DNA from: Spirochaetales bacterium
GTDB taxonomy: Bacteria; Spirochaetota; Leptospiria; Leptospirales; Leptonemataceae
Assembly: GCA_015075425.1 (NCBI GenBank)
Contig: JABTUL010000001.1
Coordinates: 372,001-436,000, forward strand
Reading direction: 5' to 3'
DNA length: 64,000 nucleotides
Shown in pieces: positions 45,163 to 53,746 of the stretch. Under the pieces are notes generated by a model that was not told the DNA's origin, searched no databases, and was given only the letters and a program-made list of their open reading frames with translations. The stretch's first letter is position 1. Each line of letters opens with the position of its first letter. Position numbers and translations under genes: made by a program.

Positions 45163-46561
45163 GAGAGCGGGGCCTGTCCTCACTCTCTCGGGCTGGCTTC
45201 TGGCTTTGCTATGGATTGCTTTTTGTTTGTATGTGCTGAACAGCCCCATCGTTCCGTCTCCGGCTCTGGTGGGGGAGGAACTGATCCGGCTGCTGGGCGG
45301 ACCTTTGTGGCTCGACCTTTTCTATACAACGATGCGCTCATCTCTGGCTTTTTTCCTGGCACTCGTGGCAGGAATTCTCTGGTCCGCTACTTTTGCCAGC
45401 AGTCAGCGGAAGGAAGCACTGGCCCTGCCTTTGCTCATGCTCCTGCAGGCATCTCCCGTTCTCTTATGGATCGTCCCGCTTGTCCTTTTTTTAGGCAGCG
45501 GTCACGCAGCACCCATTGTCGCGGCGTGGTTGGTCGTGCTTCCGCTGGTTGCTCTGGAATTTCGCGCCGCATTCAGCCTGACAACGCAGGAACGTAAAGA
45601 TTTCTGGAGGCACTATGCCCCGGATCGAAGGGAAAGGTTGGGCAAGCGTTTGCGCTATGAATGGCAGCCGCATCTACAAACCGTGACCGGACTCGGTTTG
45701 CTGCTGGCATTCAAAGCGTCGCTTATCGCTGAATGGTTTGGTGCCCAGAACGGACTGGGCCGTTTGATGCAACAGGCTTTCCTCACCGTCCAGCTTTCCA
45801 CTTTTCTGGCACTCTCAGCTTCTTTTCTTTTCACTGCGCTGGGAATGTCTGCTCTGGCGCGCCGGGCCCTTTCCGGGCGGGAAAAACGCATCCCTTCACA
45901 TTTGCCGGCTCCTGTCATTTCCTTTCCAGGGAAGAAAAAGATCCTCAGGCTGAACCATGTTTCTTTTTCCTATGGAACGCAAAACATTTTAGTTAATGCG
46001 GATCTTACTCTATCTTCTGGAGAATGGTTGCAGCTACGCGGGCCCAGTGGCTGCGGCAAAACGACCCTTCTACGACTCATCGCTGGACTCCTGAAACCCC
46101 GCAGTGGCCATATGGAATATTTTGACCCTGGTAAAAAAGTGGCCAGTTTCCTTTTCCAGTCCGATTTTCTCTTTCCCTCCCGTAACGTTTTTACCAATTG
46201 CTCCTTCTTTCTCCCTGAAGCCGACAAAGGCCGCGCCCTCCCCCTGCTGGAGCAGGTAGGACTCCCACCTCATCTGCCGGCAGCCGAACTCAGTGGGGGA
46301 ATGCGCCGCCGGCTGGCCCTGGCCCGGGCCTTGCTACAGAATACACCGCTCCTCTTGCTTGACGAACCGTTCAACGGCCTGGACGGACCGGCAGTTGCGC
46401 AGTTGATCGAGATTCTTAAAGAAAGGCAAAGACAGGGCCAGTGTATTTTGCTTATCAGCCACCAGACGGAAATCTCCGGTGTTAGCCGGGAGTTGTTTCT
46501 ACGGGAAGGAACGCTTGTGGAAAATCAGCATGATCCGGATCATAATGCCGCGCGGCTGTAG
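45140..46561 (+). CDS. fused ABC importer permease-ATPase (TauCB-like)
   Basis: A 473-residue fusion. Residues 1-245 form a binding-protein-dependent permease with about six helices and the coupling-loop region FKASLIAEWFGAQNGLGRLM, typical of TauC/SsuC. Residues 262-470 form an ABC ATPase with Walker A GPSGCGKTT (about 300), signature LSGGMRRRLALARAL (about 384), Walker B LLLLDEPFNGLDG and switch His in LLISHQTE. These parts are usually separate proteins, so a homodimer would make a complete transporter. It is coupled to the binding lipoprotein and lies 50 bases before the hydrogenase genes, which may share its transcript. Confidence 0.88.
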   Translation: MMTSSSPERAGPVLTLSGWLLALLWIAFCLYVLNSPIVPSPALVGEELIRLLGGPLWLDLFYTTMRSSLAFFLALVAGILWSATFASSQRKEALALPLLMLLQASPVLLWIVPLVLFLGSGHAAPIVAAWLVVLPLVALEFRAAFSLTTQERKDFWRHYAPDRRERLGKRLRYEWQPHLQTVTGLGLLLAFKASLIAEWFGAQNGLGRLMQQAFLTVQLSTFLALSASFLFTALGMSALARRALSGREKRIPSHLPAPVISFPGKKKILRLNHVSFSYGTQNILVNADLTLSSGEWLQLRGPSGCGKTTLLRLIAGLLKPRSGHMEYFDPGKKVASFLFQSDFLFPSRNVFTNCSFFLPEADKGRALPLLEQVGLPPHLPAAELSGGMRRRLALARALLQNTPLLLLDEPFNGLDGPAVAQLIEILKERQRQGQCILLISHQTEISGVSRELFLREGTLVENQHDPDHNAARL

Positions 46562-46611
46562 ACTGTCTAAAGTGCTTTACGTTTCTGCGATCAAAGTCAG
46601 AACTGCAGGGC

Positions 46612-47121
46612 ATGGAAACATTCCAGGAAAATCGTCATCCCGTGGCTCTGGAAGCTCTTGCGCGCTACGGTCACGAAAGAAAAGCCCTCCTGCCTGTGCT
46701 GCATTTCATTAAAGATCACTTGAGTTACATTCCAGAGGATGCCATCCGCACTCTTGCCCTGGAAATGCATCTTTCTCCGGTTGAGATCCAGGGAGTGATC
46801 ACCTTTTATTCTTACCTGCCCCTTGTCCGCAAGGGCAAGCATGTCCTGCATGTATGCGGCTCCATGGCCTGTTTGCTCAAAGGAGCGGATGAAAATCTAA
46901 AATTCCTCTGCGAACTTCTGGGTATTGCACCGGGTGAGACCACGGCCGACCAGCAATTTTCTCTGGAAGAATCGCACTGCATTGGCTGGTGTCACCGGGC
47001 ACCGGCCATGCTTGTCGGTCATACACCGGCCGTCGAGGTGGATAAGGATCTCCTCAACCGAATTGTTAAGGATCTTAAAAAAGATGAACCTTTTGCGGGG
47101 AACTGGCAGGAAGAAATATGA
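46612..47121 (+). CDS. NuoE-like [2Fe-2S] subunit of NAD-linked [FeFe] hydrogenase
   Basis: A 169-residue thioredoxin-fold iron-sulphur protein of the NuoE/HndA/HydC type. The four cluster ligands appear as CGSMAC (about 82-87) and CIGWC (about 123-127), and the region EIQGVITFYSYL is typical. It should pass electrons between the FMN subunit and the hydrogenase. The gene ends in an ATGA overlap with the NuoF-like gene. Together with genes 47118-48266 and 48263-50047 it makes the familiar trimeric, soluble enzyme. Confidence 0.92.
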   Translation: METFQENRHPVALEALARYGHERKALLPVLHFIKDHLSYIPEDAIRTLALEMHLSPVEIQGVITFYSYLPLVRKGKHVLHVCGSMACLLKGADENLKFLCELLGIAPGETTADQQFSLEESHCIGWCHRAPAMLVGHTPAVEVDKDLLNRIVKDLKKDEPFAGNWQEEI

Positions 47122-48266
47122 ATCTGCGTCGCAAAGAACTTCTCTTCCGTCCTTTCCCCCCGGGTCCAGATGCCAGGCGTATTCTTGCTTTCTCCACGGA
47201 AGAAATACTGCAACTGCTGGAAGGAGCCGATTTGCGCGGCCGCGGCGGCGCCGGTTTTCCAGTGGTCCGTAAATGGCGGGCCGCGCTTGGTTACCCGGCC
47301 GATTCGCGTTACGTCATCTGCAATGCAGACGAAGGTGAACCGGGCACTTTCAAAGATCGCGAAATTCTCACCCGAGTACCGGAAAAAGTCTGGCTGGGTA
47401 TGAGTCTGGCAGCGCGAGTGCTGGGAGCGGCCGAGGGATTTGTCTATCTGCGCTATGAGTACCGCTTTTTGGTGGATCATCTGGAAAAAAGTCTGCATCA
47501 TTTTCATGCATTCCTGCGTGAGGCGGGCCTTGATTTTACCATCCGGATTTTCCTGGGGGCCGGCGCATACGTTTGTGGCGAAGAAACAGCTTTGCTCGAA
47601 TCCATGGAGGGCAAACGGGGTGAGCCGCGCAATAAGCCTCCCTTCCCGGTGGAGAAAGGATACCTGGGCCGGCCGACTGTCGTCAACAATGTGGAAACTT
47701 TTACCTATGCGGCGGAACTGGCCCACCTGGGCCGCGAGGAATTTCTTTCCTCTCCCCATAGCGATGGACTGTATCGCCTCTTTTGCCTGGCCGGGGACAC
47801 GGTAAAACCCGGGATCTTTGAACTGGGTGCGCACATGCCCATTGCTGAACTGGTCAGCGAGTTTGGCGACGGACATACCAAAGCAGTTCAAATTGGCGGC
47901 GCCTCCGGATTCTGCGTACCGCAACGCGAATTCAAAACAGCGATTATCGGTCAGAACGGTCTTCCCGGGGGCGGGTCCATCCTTTTCTTCAACCAGAGCC
48001 GCTCCATGTACCGGGTTCTTATGAATTTTGTTGAATTTTTTTCCGATGAATCCTGCGGACAATGCACTCCCTGCCGCGTGGGCGGAAGGCAGTTGCGCGA
48101 TGGCCTCCTGGCCGTGAAATCCGGTCAGAAACCACCGGCCTACCTGGATCGGATGCTCGATTTGTCCGTTACCATGCAGGATGCTTCCAAATGCGGACTG
48201 GGCCGATCTGTAGCCAATTCGTTTCGCACCATTGTGCGTAACTTTCGCGAGGAGATGATCTATTGA
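47118..48266 (+). CDS. NuoF-like FMN/NADH subunit of [FeFe] hydrogenase
   Basis: A 382-residue NuoF/HndC-type subunit. Visible: LRGRGGAGFPVVRKW (NAD/FMN site), CNADEGEPGTFKDR, GAGAYVCGEETALLESMEG, PTVVNNVETF, and near the C-terminus the [4Fe-4S] ligands in SCGQCTPCRVG plus the later Cys in KCGLG. It oxidises or reduces NAD(H) with FMN. It lacks the N-terminal thioredoxin-like and C-terminal ferredoxin domains found in some bifurcating relatives, so it is a compact form. The start overlaps the previous stop (ATGA) and its stop overlaps the next start (TTGA). Confidence 0.93.
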   Translation: MNLRRKELLFRPFPPGPDARRILAFSTEEILQLLEGADLRGRGGAGFPVVRKWRAALGYPADSRYVICNADEGEPGTFKDREILTRVPEKVWLGMSLAARVLGAAEGFVYLRYEYRFLVDHLEKSLHHFHAFLREAGLDFTIRIFLGAGAYVCGEETALLESMEGKRGEPRNKPPFPVEKGYLGRPTVVNNVETFTYAAELAHLGREEFLSSPHSDGLYRLFCLAGDTVKPGIFELGAHMPIAELVSEFGDGHTKAVQIGGASGFCVPQREFKTAIIGQNGLPGGGSILFFNQSRSMYRVLMNFVEFFSDESCGQCTPCRVGGRQLRDGLLAVKSGQKPPAYLDRMLDLSVTMQDASKCGLGRSVANSFRTIVRNFREEMIY

Positions 48267-50047
48267 AACCGGAACTGGAGCTTACTATTGATGGACTCAG
48301 CGTGCGGGTTCCCCGGGGCACCACCGTCCTTGAGGCCGCTCGTCGGCTGAATGTGAACATCCCCACTCTTTGTTACCATGAGGATCTGTCTGTTGCCGGT
48401 AACTGTCGCATGTGCCTTGTGGAAGTGGAAGGACACCACAACCTGGAGGCATCCTGTGCCCTGCCGGCAACGGAAGGAATGAATGTGCGCACCATGAGTG
48501 GCCGCGTTTTCCAGGCCCGGCAGGACATCTCTGCCATGCTCGTATCCGAGCACGGTGGTATGTGTACTACCTGCTATCGTAATACCAACTGCGAATTGCA
48601 GAACCTGTCCGCAAGTTTTAATATCGACCATGAGAAGTACATCCCCCTGCCCCAGGTGATTGCTGATTTCATGGACACGTCTTCCCTGGCCATTGAAAGA
48701 GATATGAGCAAATGCGTACGCTGCCAGCGCTGTGTGCGGACCTGCGCAGAGCTGCAACACGTCAATGCCATCGGTGTTGTGTCCCGTGGCAAGAATATGC
48801 GCATCAGTACTTTTTTTGATCGGCCCATAGCGGAAGTCAATTGCGTGCTCTGTGGTCAGTGCGTAACACATTGTCCCACCGGTGCTTTAACGGAGCATCG
48901 CTACTACCACAATATCTGGAATGCCTTGAACGATCCGGAAAAAACGGTGATTGTTACCACAGCCCCCTCCGTCCGTGCTGGACTCGGCGAAATGTTCGGG
49001 CTGCCCATTGGAGAGCCGGTCACGGGTCGGATGGTAACGGCGCTGCGTCGTTTGGGATTTGATGCCGTTCTTGATACGGATTTTGCCGCTGATCTTACCA
49101 TCATGGAAGAAGGTGCGGAGTTGCTCGGTCGTTTACGACGCGCTCTGGAAAAAAAGGAACCGGTTGTTCTGCCCATGCTCACCAGCTGCTCGCCTGGCTG
49201 GGTGAAGTATATAGAGCACAACTATCATGGCTGCCTGCCGCATCTCTCCTCGGCAAAATCTCCGCAACAGATGTTTGGCGCTGTGGTCAAGACCTGGTAT
49301 GCCAAAAAAATGAATATCGATCCGGCAAAAATGGTGTGCGTGGCCATCATGCCCTGTTCGGCCAAGAAATTTGAAGCCAACAGACCGGAGATGCGCGCTT
49401 CCGGTTTTCAAGATGTGGATTTTGGTTTAACAACACGGGAGCTGGGACGGATGATCAAGATGAGCGGAATGGACTTTGCCCATCTGGAAGATTCGGATTT
49501 TGACAAATTGATGGGCGCGTCCAGCGGTGCCGGTGTGATTTTTGGAGCCACGGGTGGCGTGATGGAAGCGGCGCTGCGCACGGTTTATGAAATCACCACC
49601 GGCCGGCCTTTACCCTTTGATAATCTGGAAATGCATCCCATCCGTGGACTCCTGGGTATTAAAGATGCCAGTTTGACTTTTGAAAATGTAAAACCTGAAT
49701 ATGCCTTTCTGGAAGGCGTGAAACTCAATGTTGCCGTGGCTCATGGCCTGACCAATGCTCACACGATTATGGAAGATATCGCCTCCGGCCAGAGCCCCTA
49801 CCATTTTGTAGAAATCATGGCCTGTCCGGGCGGCTGTGTGGGCGGTGGCGGCGCCCCCATCCCTACCAGTGAGGCCAAACGCAAAGCCCGGGCTGAGGCG
49901 CTTTATAAAGAGGATCGCGGCAAGGCCAGACGCAAATCCCATGAAAACCCGGAAATCATCGCTCTGTATGACGATTTTTTGGGCGAGCCCCTGAGCGAAG
50001 TCTGTCACCATCTGCTGCATACGACCTACACGCCTCGCCGGGGCTGA
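48263..50047 (+). CDS. [FeFe] hydrogenase catalytic subunit
   Basis: A 594-residue group A [FeFe] hydrogenase. The N-terminal [2Fe-2S] domain (CYHEDLSVAGNCRMC), a His-ligated cluster (HGGMCTTCYRNTNC), and two ferredoxin-type [4Fe-4S] sites (CVRCQRCVRTC, CVLCGQCVTHC) lead to the H-cluster motifs TSCSPGW (about 307), MPCSAKKFE (about 363) and MACPGGCVGGGG (about 519). A small-subunit-like tail ends in LLHTTYTPR. The first motif has Ser in place of the second Cys of TSCCPxW. It starts at TTG 48263 with GAGGAGA upstream. The maturation genes hydEFG are not in the window. A terminator follows. Confidence 0.95.
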   Translation: MKPELELTIDGLSVRVPRGTTVLEAARRLNVNIPTLCYHEDLSVAGNCRMCLVEVEGHHNLEASCALPATEGMNVRTMSGRVFQARQDISAMLVSEHGGMCTTCYRNTNCELQNLSASFNIDHEKYIPLPQVIADFMDTSSLAIERDMSKCVRCQRCVRTCAELQHVNAIGVVSRGKNMRISTFFDRPIAEVNCVLCGQCVTHCPTGALTEHRYYHNIWNALNDPEKTVIVTTAPSVRAGLGEMFGLPIGEPVTGRMVTALRRLGFDAVLDTDFAADLTIMEEGAELLGRLRRALEKKEPVVLPMLTSCSPGWVKYIEHNYHGCLPHLSSAKSPQQMFGAVVKTWYAKKMNIDPAKMVCVAIMPCSAKKFEANRPEMRASGFQDVDFGLTTRELGRMIKMSGMDFAHLEDSDFDKLMGASSGAGVIFGATGGVMEAALRTVYEITTGRPLPFDNLEMHPIRGLLGIKDASLTFENVKPEYAFLEGVKLNVAVAHGLTNAHTIMEDIASGQSPYHFVEIMACPGGCVGGGGAPIPTSEAKRKARAEALYKEDRGKARRKSHENPEIIALYDDFLGEPLSEVCHHLLHTTYTPRRG

Positions 50048-50060
50048 CCGCAAAGTTTGT

Positions 50061-50097
50061 TTTCTGGATATTTTTTATCCGGAAATCCCTTTTTTGC
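50061..50097 (+). terminator. rho-independent terminator after the hydrogenase operon
   Basis: Arms TTTCTGGATA (50061-50070) and TATCCGGAAA (50076-50085) pair over ten positions with one G-T pair around a five-T loop. They are followed by TCCC and a run of T residues. It lies 13 bases after the hydrogenase stop and before the PPOX gene, so the hydrogenase transcript probably ends here. Confidence 0.75.
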
Positions 50098-50133
50098 TTT
50101 TCGTTTTCTGACAAAACCTCCGGTTGCGTAATT

Positions 50134-50601
50134 ATGCAATTAACAGCAGAAACCCTTGGACTCACCCGTGGTCCGGTCGCTATTTCCGCTGCGAGTTGCA
50201 GTAAAGATTTGCGTCCCCATTTTGTTCGTGCCTGGGCTGTCCGTGCAGAGGCCGAGGCTTCAGATATGACGGTCGTTTTTCCGCGACTCCTGGGCGGGCC
50301 GCTGCTCATCGACCTTTGCCCCGGTGCCTGGATTGCTGTGAGTATCACCAATCTCACCAATTTCCAATCACGCCAGTTCAAAGGTCGTGTCAAAGAGGTT
50401 CGGGACATGGATGCAGAGGAGCGCGAATGGGTCGCTCTTACCCGGAAGGAATCAGGAGATATGATCGAGCAGTATTTTGGTCCGGGAGCTGGTCAGGGCT
50501 GGAAGAGCTATGCCACAGAGCCGGCCGTGGCCATTACCTTTGCCGTTGAAGAAGCCTACGATCAAACTCCGGGAAAAAAAGCAGGGGAGAAACTGGCATG
50601 A
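50134..50601 (+). CDS. PPOX-like split-barrel flavin-binding family protein
   Basis: A 155-residue protein that resembles small pyridoxamine-phosphate-oxidase-like split barrels: SKDLRPHFVRAWAVRAE, then beta strands TVVFPRLLGGPLLIDL and GAWIAVSITNLTNFQSRQFKGRV. The last block resembles the part of the family that contacts FMN phosphate. The C-terminal third is mixed and Lys-rich. It is coupled by an ATGA overlap to a second PPOX-like gene and then to a GAF-cyclase, so flavin, haem or a reactive compound may feed into cAMP signalling. Which cofactor it binds is not visible. Confidence 0.6.
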   Translation: MQLTAETLGLTRGPVAISAASCSKDLRPHFVRAWAVRAEAEASDMTVVFPRLLGGPLLIDLCPGAWIAVSITNLTNFQSRQFKGRVKEVRDMDAEEREWVALTRKESGDMIEQYFGPGAGQGWKSYATEPAVAITFAVEEAYDQTPGKKAGEKLA

Positions 50602-50996
50602 TTACAGAAGCCATGCAAGCCGGGATGCAGGGTGTCATTCCCAGCATCATCGTCACCTGCGATACGGCCGGAGTTCCCAACGCTACGGTGATCAGTCAGG
50701 TTTACTATGTCGATGAAACACACGTAGCTATCTCCAATCAGTTTTTCTCTAAAACCCATAAGAATCTGGCTGTCAATCCGCTGGCTGCCATTCAAATTGT
50801 GGATCCGGGAAATGCAACGCCCTATCTCCTTGAGGCGCGCTATATTCGCACGGAAACCAGCGGTGAAGTTTTTGAAAATATGGCCATGCAGCTGGAGGTG
50901 ATTGCATCCATGTCTGGCATGAGTGATGTGTTTAAACTCAGCGCCTGCGAAATCCTCGAAGTAACGTCTGTAGCTAAACTGGACGCATTCGGTTAG
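50598..50996 (+). CDS. pyridoxamine 5'-phosphate oxidase-like protein
   Basis: A 132-residue PPOX-family split barrel. The pattern GVIPSIIVTCDTAGVPNATVISQVYYVDE, interrupted by the usual turn, then HVAISNQFFSKTHKNLAVNP and AAIQIVDP is typical of family members that bind FMN, F420 or haem as dimers. It has a strong ribosome site (GGGGAGA) inside the previous gene and overlaps its stop. The next gene, a GAF-adenylate cyclase, starts 13 bases after its stop. A sensory or detoxifying role linked to the cyclase is inferred from the operon. Confidence 0.75.
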   Translation: MITEAMQAGMQGVIPSIIVTCDTAGVPNATVISQVYYVDETHVAISNQFFSKTHKNLAVNPLAAIQIVDPGNATPYLLEARYIRTETSGEVFENMAMQLEVIASMSGMSDVFKLSACEILEVTSVAKLDAFG

Positions 50997-51009
50997 GCGG
51001 AGATTATCT

Positions 51010-52281
51010 TTGGATTACGATGCCATCAAGCAGCAGGTACTCGATAACCAGAAAGTCATTGATGAATTGAACCAGCAGCTGCGGCGTAAAGCCGACGAAA
51101 TCGAAATCATTCAGGCCATTTCCAGCGAAATCTTGAACACCCTTGATCTGGAGCGCATCTTTGAGACCGTCCTGCGTACCATGGATGAAGTGTTTGGATT
51201 CCACCACGCTCTGATTTTGTTAAAGGCTGCGGAAAAAGACCAGCTCATTGTCGCAGCCTCCCGTGGCTATGAACAACCGGGCATTGGCGCCAGGGTAAAT
51301 TTTGGTCAGGGCGTGATTGGCGTGGTGGCGGCCAGACGTAAGATTATTCGTATGGGCGGTGTTGCTTCACAAATGATGTATGCCGGCGCTGTTCGTGATG
51401 CTCTTGGTATGGAAGAAAAAACGGTGGCACTGCCCGGTCTTCCCGGAGCCCTCAGTCAGATGGCTATTCCGCTTCTGTCCCGGGACCATCTGGTCGGCGT
51501 TTTTGCCGTGGAAAGTGCCGAGCCTGCTGCTTTTAAAGCCATGGATGAAAAGATTCTGAGCATTGTAGGCAACCAGATTGCTGCCGCCCTTGAGAATGCT
51601 GCCGCGTACAAAGCACAGAAGGACCTGGCGGAAGCAACCGGCCGCTTTGTTCCTGGCGAATTACTGGAACAGTTGGGTCTGCAATCCATAACGCAGACTG
51701 GCCTGGGCGATCACGTGGAAGGAATCATGACAATTCTTTTCAGTGATATTCGTAATTTCACAACTATTCTTGAGGGCCTTTCTCCCCGGGAAAGTTTCCA
51801 GTTTGTCAATGAATATCTGGGAACAATCGCTCCGGTTATCCGTGAACACAATGGTTTTATCGATAAGTACATTGGCGATGCCATTATGGCCATTTTTCCA
51901 CATCAGCCGCTGGACGCTGTTCAGGCGGCTCTGGCCATGCAGGAACAACTCAAAGTATTCAATCAGGAGCGTATGGATGCGCCTGTGCGCATTGGAATCG
52001 GAATTCATACCGGCCGGGTGATGCTCGGGATTGTCGGTCATGCCAATCGATTGGACGGCACAGCCATTGGAGACAGTGTAAATCTGGCTGCCCGGATCGA
52101 AGGCTTGACCCGGCAGTACAACTGTGATGTGATGGCCAGTGAATCCACCATCGGTATGCTGCCGGTCCCTGCTCCTTTTGCCTGTGAATCTGTGGGGCAG
52201 GTTCAGGTAAAGGGAAAGACTCGTCCGGTGGAGGTCTTTTGCATTCAAGGAGCGGAGGCAGCGGCCGCTGCAGAAAGCTAA
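51010..52281 (+). CDS. GAF-domain adenylate cyclase
   Basis: A 423-residue soluble class III cyclase. A short coiled coil (1-40) leads to a GAF domain (about 40-205, including FGFHHALILLKAAEKDQLIV and GQGVIGVVAARR) and a catalytic domain (about 230-410). Metal Asp residues are in ILFSDIRNF and YIGDAIM, adenine selection is by Lys of DKYIGD with Thr of TAIGDSVN, and NLAARIE supplies the transition-state Asn and Arg. cAMP production is predicted. It starts at TTG 51010 with GGAG eight bases upstream, directly after two PPOX-like genes. Confidence 0.92.
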   Translation: MDYDAIKQQVLDNQKVIDELNQQLRRKADEIEIIQAISSEILNTLDLERIFETVLRTMDEVFGFHHALILLKAAEKDQLIVAASRGYEQPGIGARVNFGQGVIGVVAARRKIIRMGGVASQMMYAGAVRDALGMEEKTVALPGLPGALSQMAIPLLSRDHLVGVFAVESAEPAAFKAMDEKILSIVGNQIAAALENAAAYKAQKDLAEATGRFVPGELLEQLGLQSITQTGLGDHVEGIMTILFSDIRNFTTILEGLSPRESFQFVNEYLGTIAPVIREHNGFIDKYIGDAIMAIFPHQPLDAVQAALAMQEQLKVFNQERMDAPVRIGIGIHTGRVMLGIVGHANRLDGTAIGDSVNLAARIEGLTRQYNCDVMASESTIGMLPVPAPFACESVGQVQVKGKTRPVEVFCIQGAEAAAAAES

Positions 52282-52295
52282 ACGGTCTTGCCAGC

Positions 52296-52934
52296 GTGAT
52301 CTTTATCCGGTTCTGCTTATTTACGTTTTTCTCCTTCTTTACCCTGGCCGGCTCCCCGGGAAATATAGAAGAATCTTTACGTTTAATAGAAGACGCTTAT
52401 CCGCGCAGCGACTACGTGGGCGGTAGTTTTACCGTCATTTTTGCGGCGATGTCCCTTTCGCGCGGGCTGAGTATGTCCGACAATGAACGCCTGAGTTTGC
52501 ACGAACGACACATGGGACAGGCGCTGACGATTCTGGGGGCTGTCCGTTTGATCGATGGGATCAGTCGTTTTTTCCTGGATCCTTACAGTGTACAGGGTAT
52601 AAGATCCTTCCGCCAGAGAGGAGAAGATCCCGCTGTGAATCTAAAAAGCTGGGCCAGTAATGCACGACTGATTCGTTTTGCCCGCGCCCACATGGTTATG
52701 GTCACCGGTCTTATCTATCTGAACCTTGCTGCAAGCGGGAGGAAAGATTACGCAGATCTACCGGAGACCGGTGCCTTTCTGGTTGCTCTGGCCCTTTACC
52801 AGTACGGGAAAGTTTCGCCGGAGGAAGAAGCCTGGCAAAGGCTCCAGCCAGGCGACGCAGATGCCGGGAGTTTGAAATGGAGCTTCTTTGCCCTTCCCGA
52901 CTCTGGTGGAGTTGCCGTCCAGATCAGCTTTTAG
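52296..52934 (+). CDS. exported protein of unknown function
   Basis: A 212-residue protein with a signal peptide when started at GTG 52296 (IFIRFCLFTFFSFFTLAGS). The mature part is helical, with SLRLIEDAYPRSDYVGGSF, MGQALTILGAVRLIDGISRFF and AHMVMVTGLIYLNLAASG; the two hydrophobic stretches could be membrane-associated. It starts 14 bases after the cyclase stop and may be part of that operon. Its stop shares bases with the stop of the convergent lipoprotein gene. No family recognised. Confidence 0.6.
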   Translation: MIFIRFCLFTFFSFFTLAGSPGNIEESLRLIEDAYPRSDYVGGSFTVIFAAMSLSRGLSMSDNERLSLHERHMGQALTILGAVRLIDGISRFFLDPYSVQGIRSFRQRGEDPAVNLKSWASNARLIRFARAHMVMVTGLIYLNLAASGRKDYADLPETGAFLVALALYQYGKVSPEEEAWQRLQPGDADAGSLKWSFFALPDSGGVAVQISF

Positions 52935-53422
52935 TAAATAGAATAAACAGGATAGGTGCGCAGGGAGCCAAAGGCTTTCGCGCAAATCACGTAGGTTGCC
53001 AGTCGTCCGGCGGCCGGCAGGGCCGTACCGCCGACTATACGATCGGCCTCGCAGGGATCTGCAACAATAGCACCAAGGCAGCTCAAAACTCCAGATTTCT
53101 GCAAATAATCCGACGTAGCGCATCCGGTCAAAAAATGTTCCTCACCTTCTGAATCGTAACGGCAGGCATTGATCGCCATGTAGAAATAGTTAAGTTGCCA
53201 GCGCATGGGCGAATCCTGGAAATTACTGCAACGCTGTTGAACGTTCAAGATGGCGCTGGCCACCTGCTGGTGCGCCGCACTGCGATGGATGAGAGCTGGA
53301 TCATTTTGCAAACGCATCTGCTCTACCGGTTCACCCAGCCAGTACAAGCAGCCGGAAAGCCAGCAGCAGGCCAGCACAAGCAGCCACCGTCCCTTTGTAT
53401 TCTGTTGCCCGTTCTGCTTCAT
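52931..53422 (-). CDS. small cysteine-rich lipoprotein
   Basis: A 163-residue lipoprotein when started at ATG 53422: MKQNGQQNTKGRW, a hydrophobic core and a lipobox ending LSGC. The mature part has about seven further Cys (QRCSNF, INACRYD, TGCATSDYL, LSCLG, DPCEADR, VICAKAF), suggesting disulphides in the periplasm or at the surface. The frame is open to 53755, but that extension runs antisense through the YqjD-like gene. Function unknown. Confidence 0.65.
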   Translation of the reverse strand: MKQNGQQNTKGRWLLVLACCWLSGCLYWLGEPVEQMRLQNDPALIHRSAAHQQVASAILNVQQRCSNFQDSPMRWQLNYFYMAINACRYDSEGEEHFLTGCATSDYLQKSGVLSCLGAIVADPCEADRIVGGTALPAAGRLATYVICAKAFGSLRTYPVYSIY

Positions 53423-53479
53423 AAAATGCTTTACCGCAGCTTGCGCCTGTTGTAGACCACAAGTCGTAAGGAGATAACC

Positions 53480-53746
53480 ATGTCTACTGAAGTTGAAAAT
53501 ATGAATCTCGACCAGATGAAGGAACGTTTTATGCATCTTCGTGAGAATGCGGCTGCTTATGGCAACAAAGCTCTCGCGGAAATGGAAGAACTGCGCAAGC
53601 GAATGCTGGTCTATGGCGATGATGCCCGCGAATTTCTGGATGCCACGTCGGAATATATCAAACAAAATCCGCAGCGGGCTACTATGCTGGCTGCAGGCGT
53701 TGGCGTGGCCGCCGGTCTGATACTCGGTCTTTTGATTCGCCGCTAG
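53480..53746 (+). CDS. YqjD/ElaB-like (DUF883-type) membrane-anchored protein
   Basis: An 88-residue protein: a charged amphipathic helix (about 1-65, ending DATSEYIKQNPQRATMLAAG) and one C-terminal membrane helix with a Gly-zipper look (GVGVAAGLILGLLIRR). This is the plan of the E. coli YqjD/ElaB proteins, tail-anchored and reported to associate with ribosomes in stationary phase. A strong ribosome site, AAGGAG, lies before ATG 53480. The next gene, a YqjE-like membrane protein, overlaps its stop by one base, as in the yqjD-yqjE pair. Confidence 0.8.
   Translation: MSTEVENMNLDQMKERFMHLRENAAAYGNKALAEMEELRKRMLVYGDDAREFLDATSEYIKQNPQRATMLAAGVGVAAGLILGLLIRR

Noticed and set aside
47019-48062. 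347-codon minus-strand ORF opposite the NuoF-like gene
   Set aside because: Antisense shadow; the plus-strand protein has all NuoF motifs.
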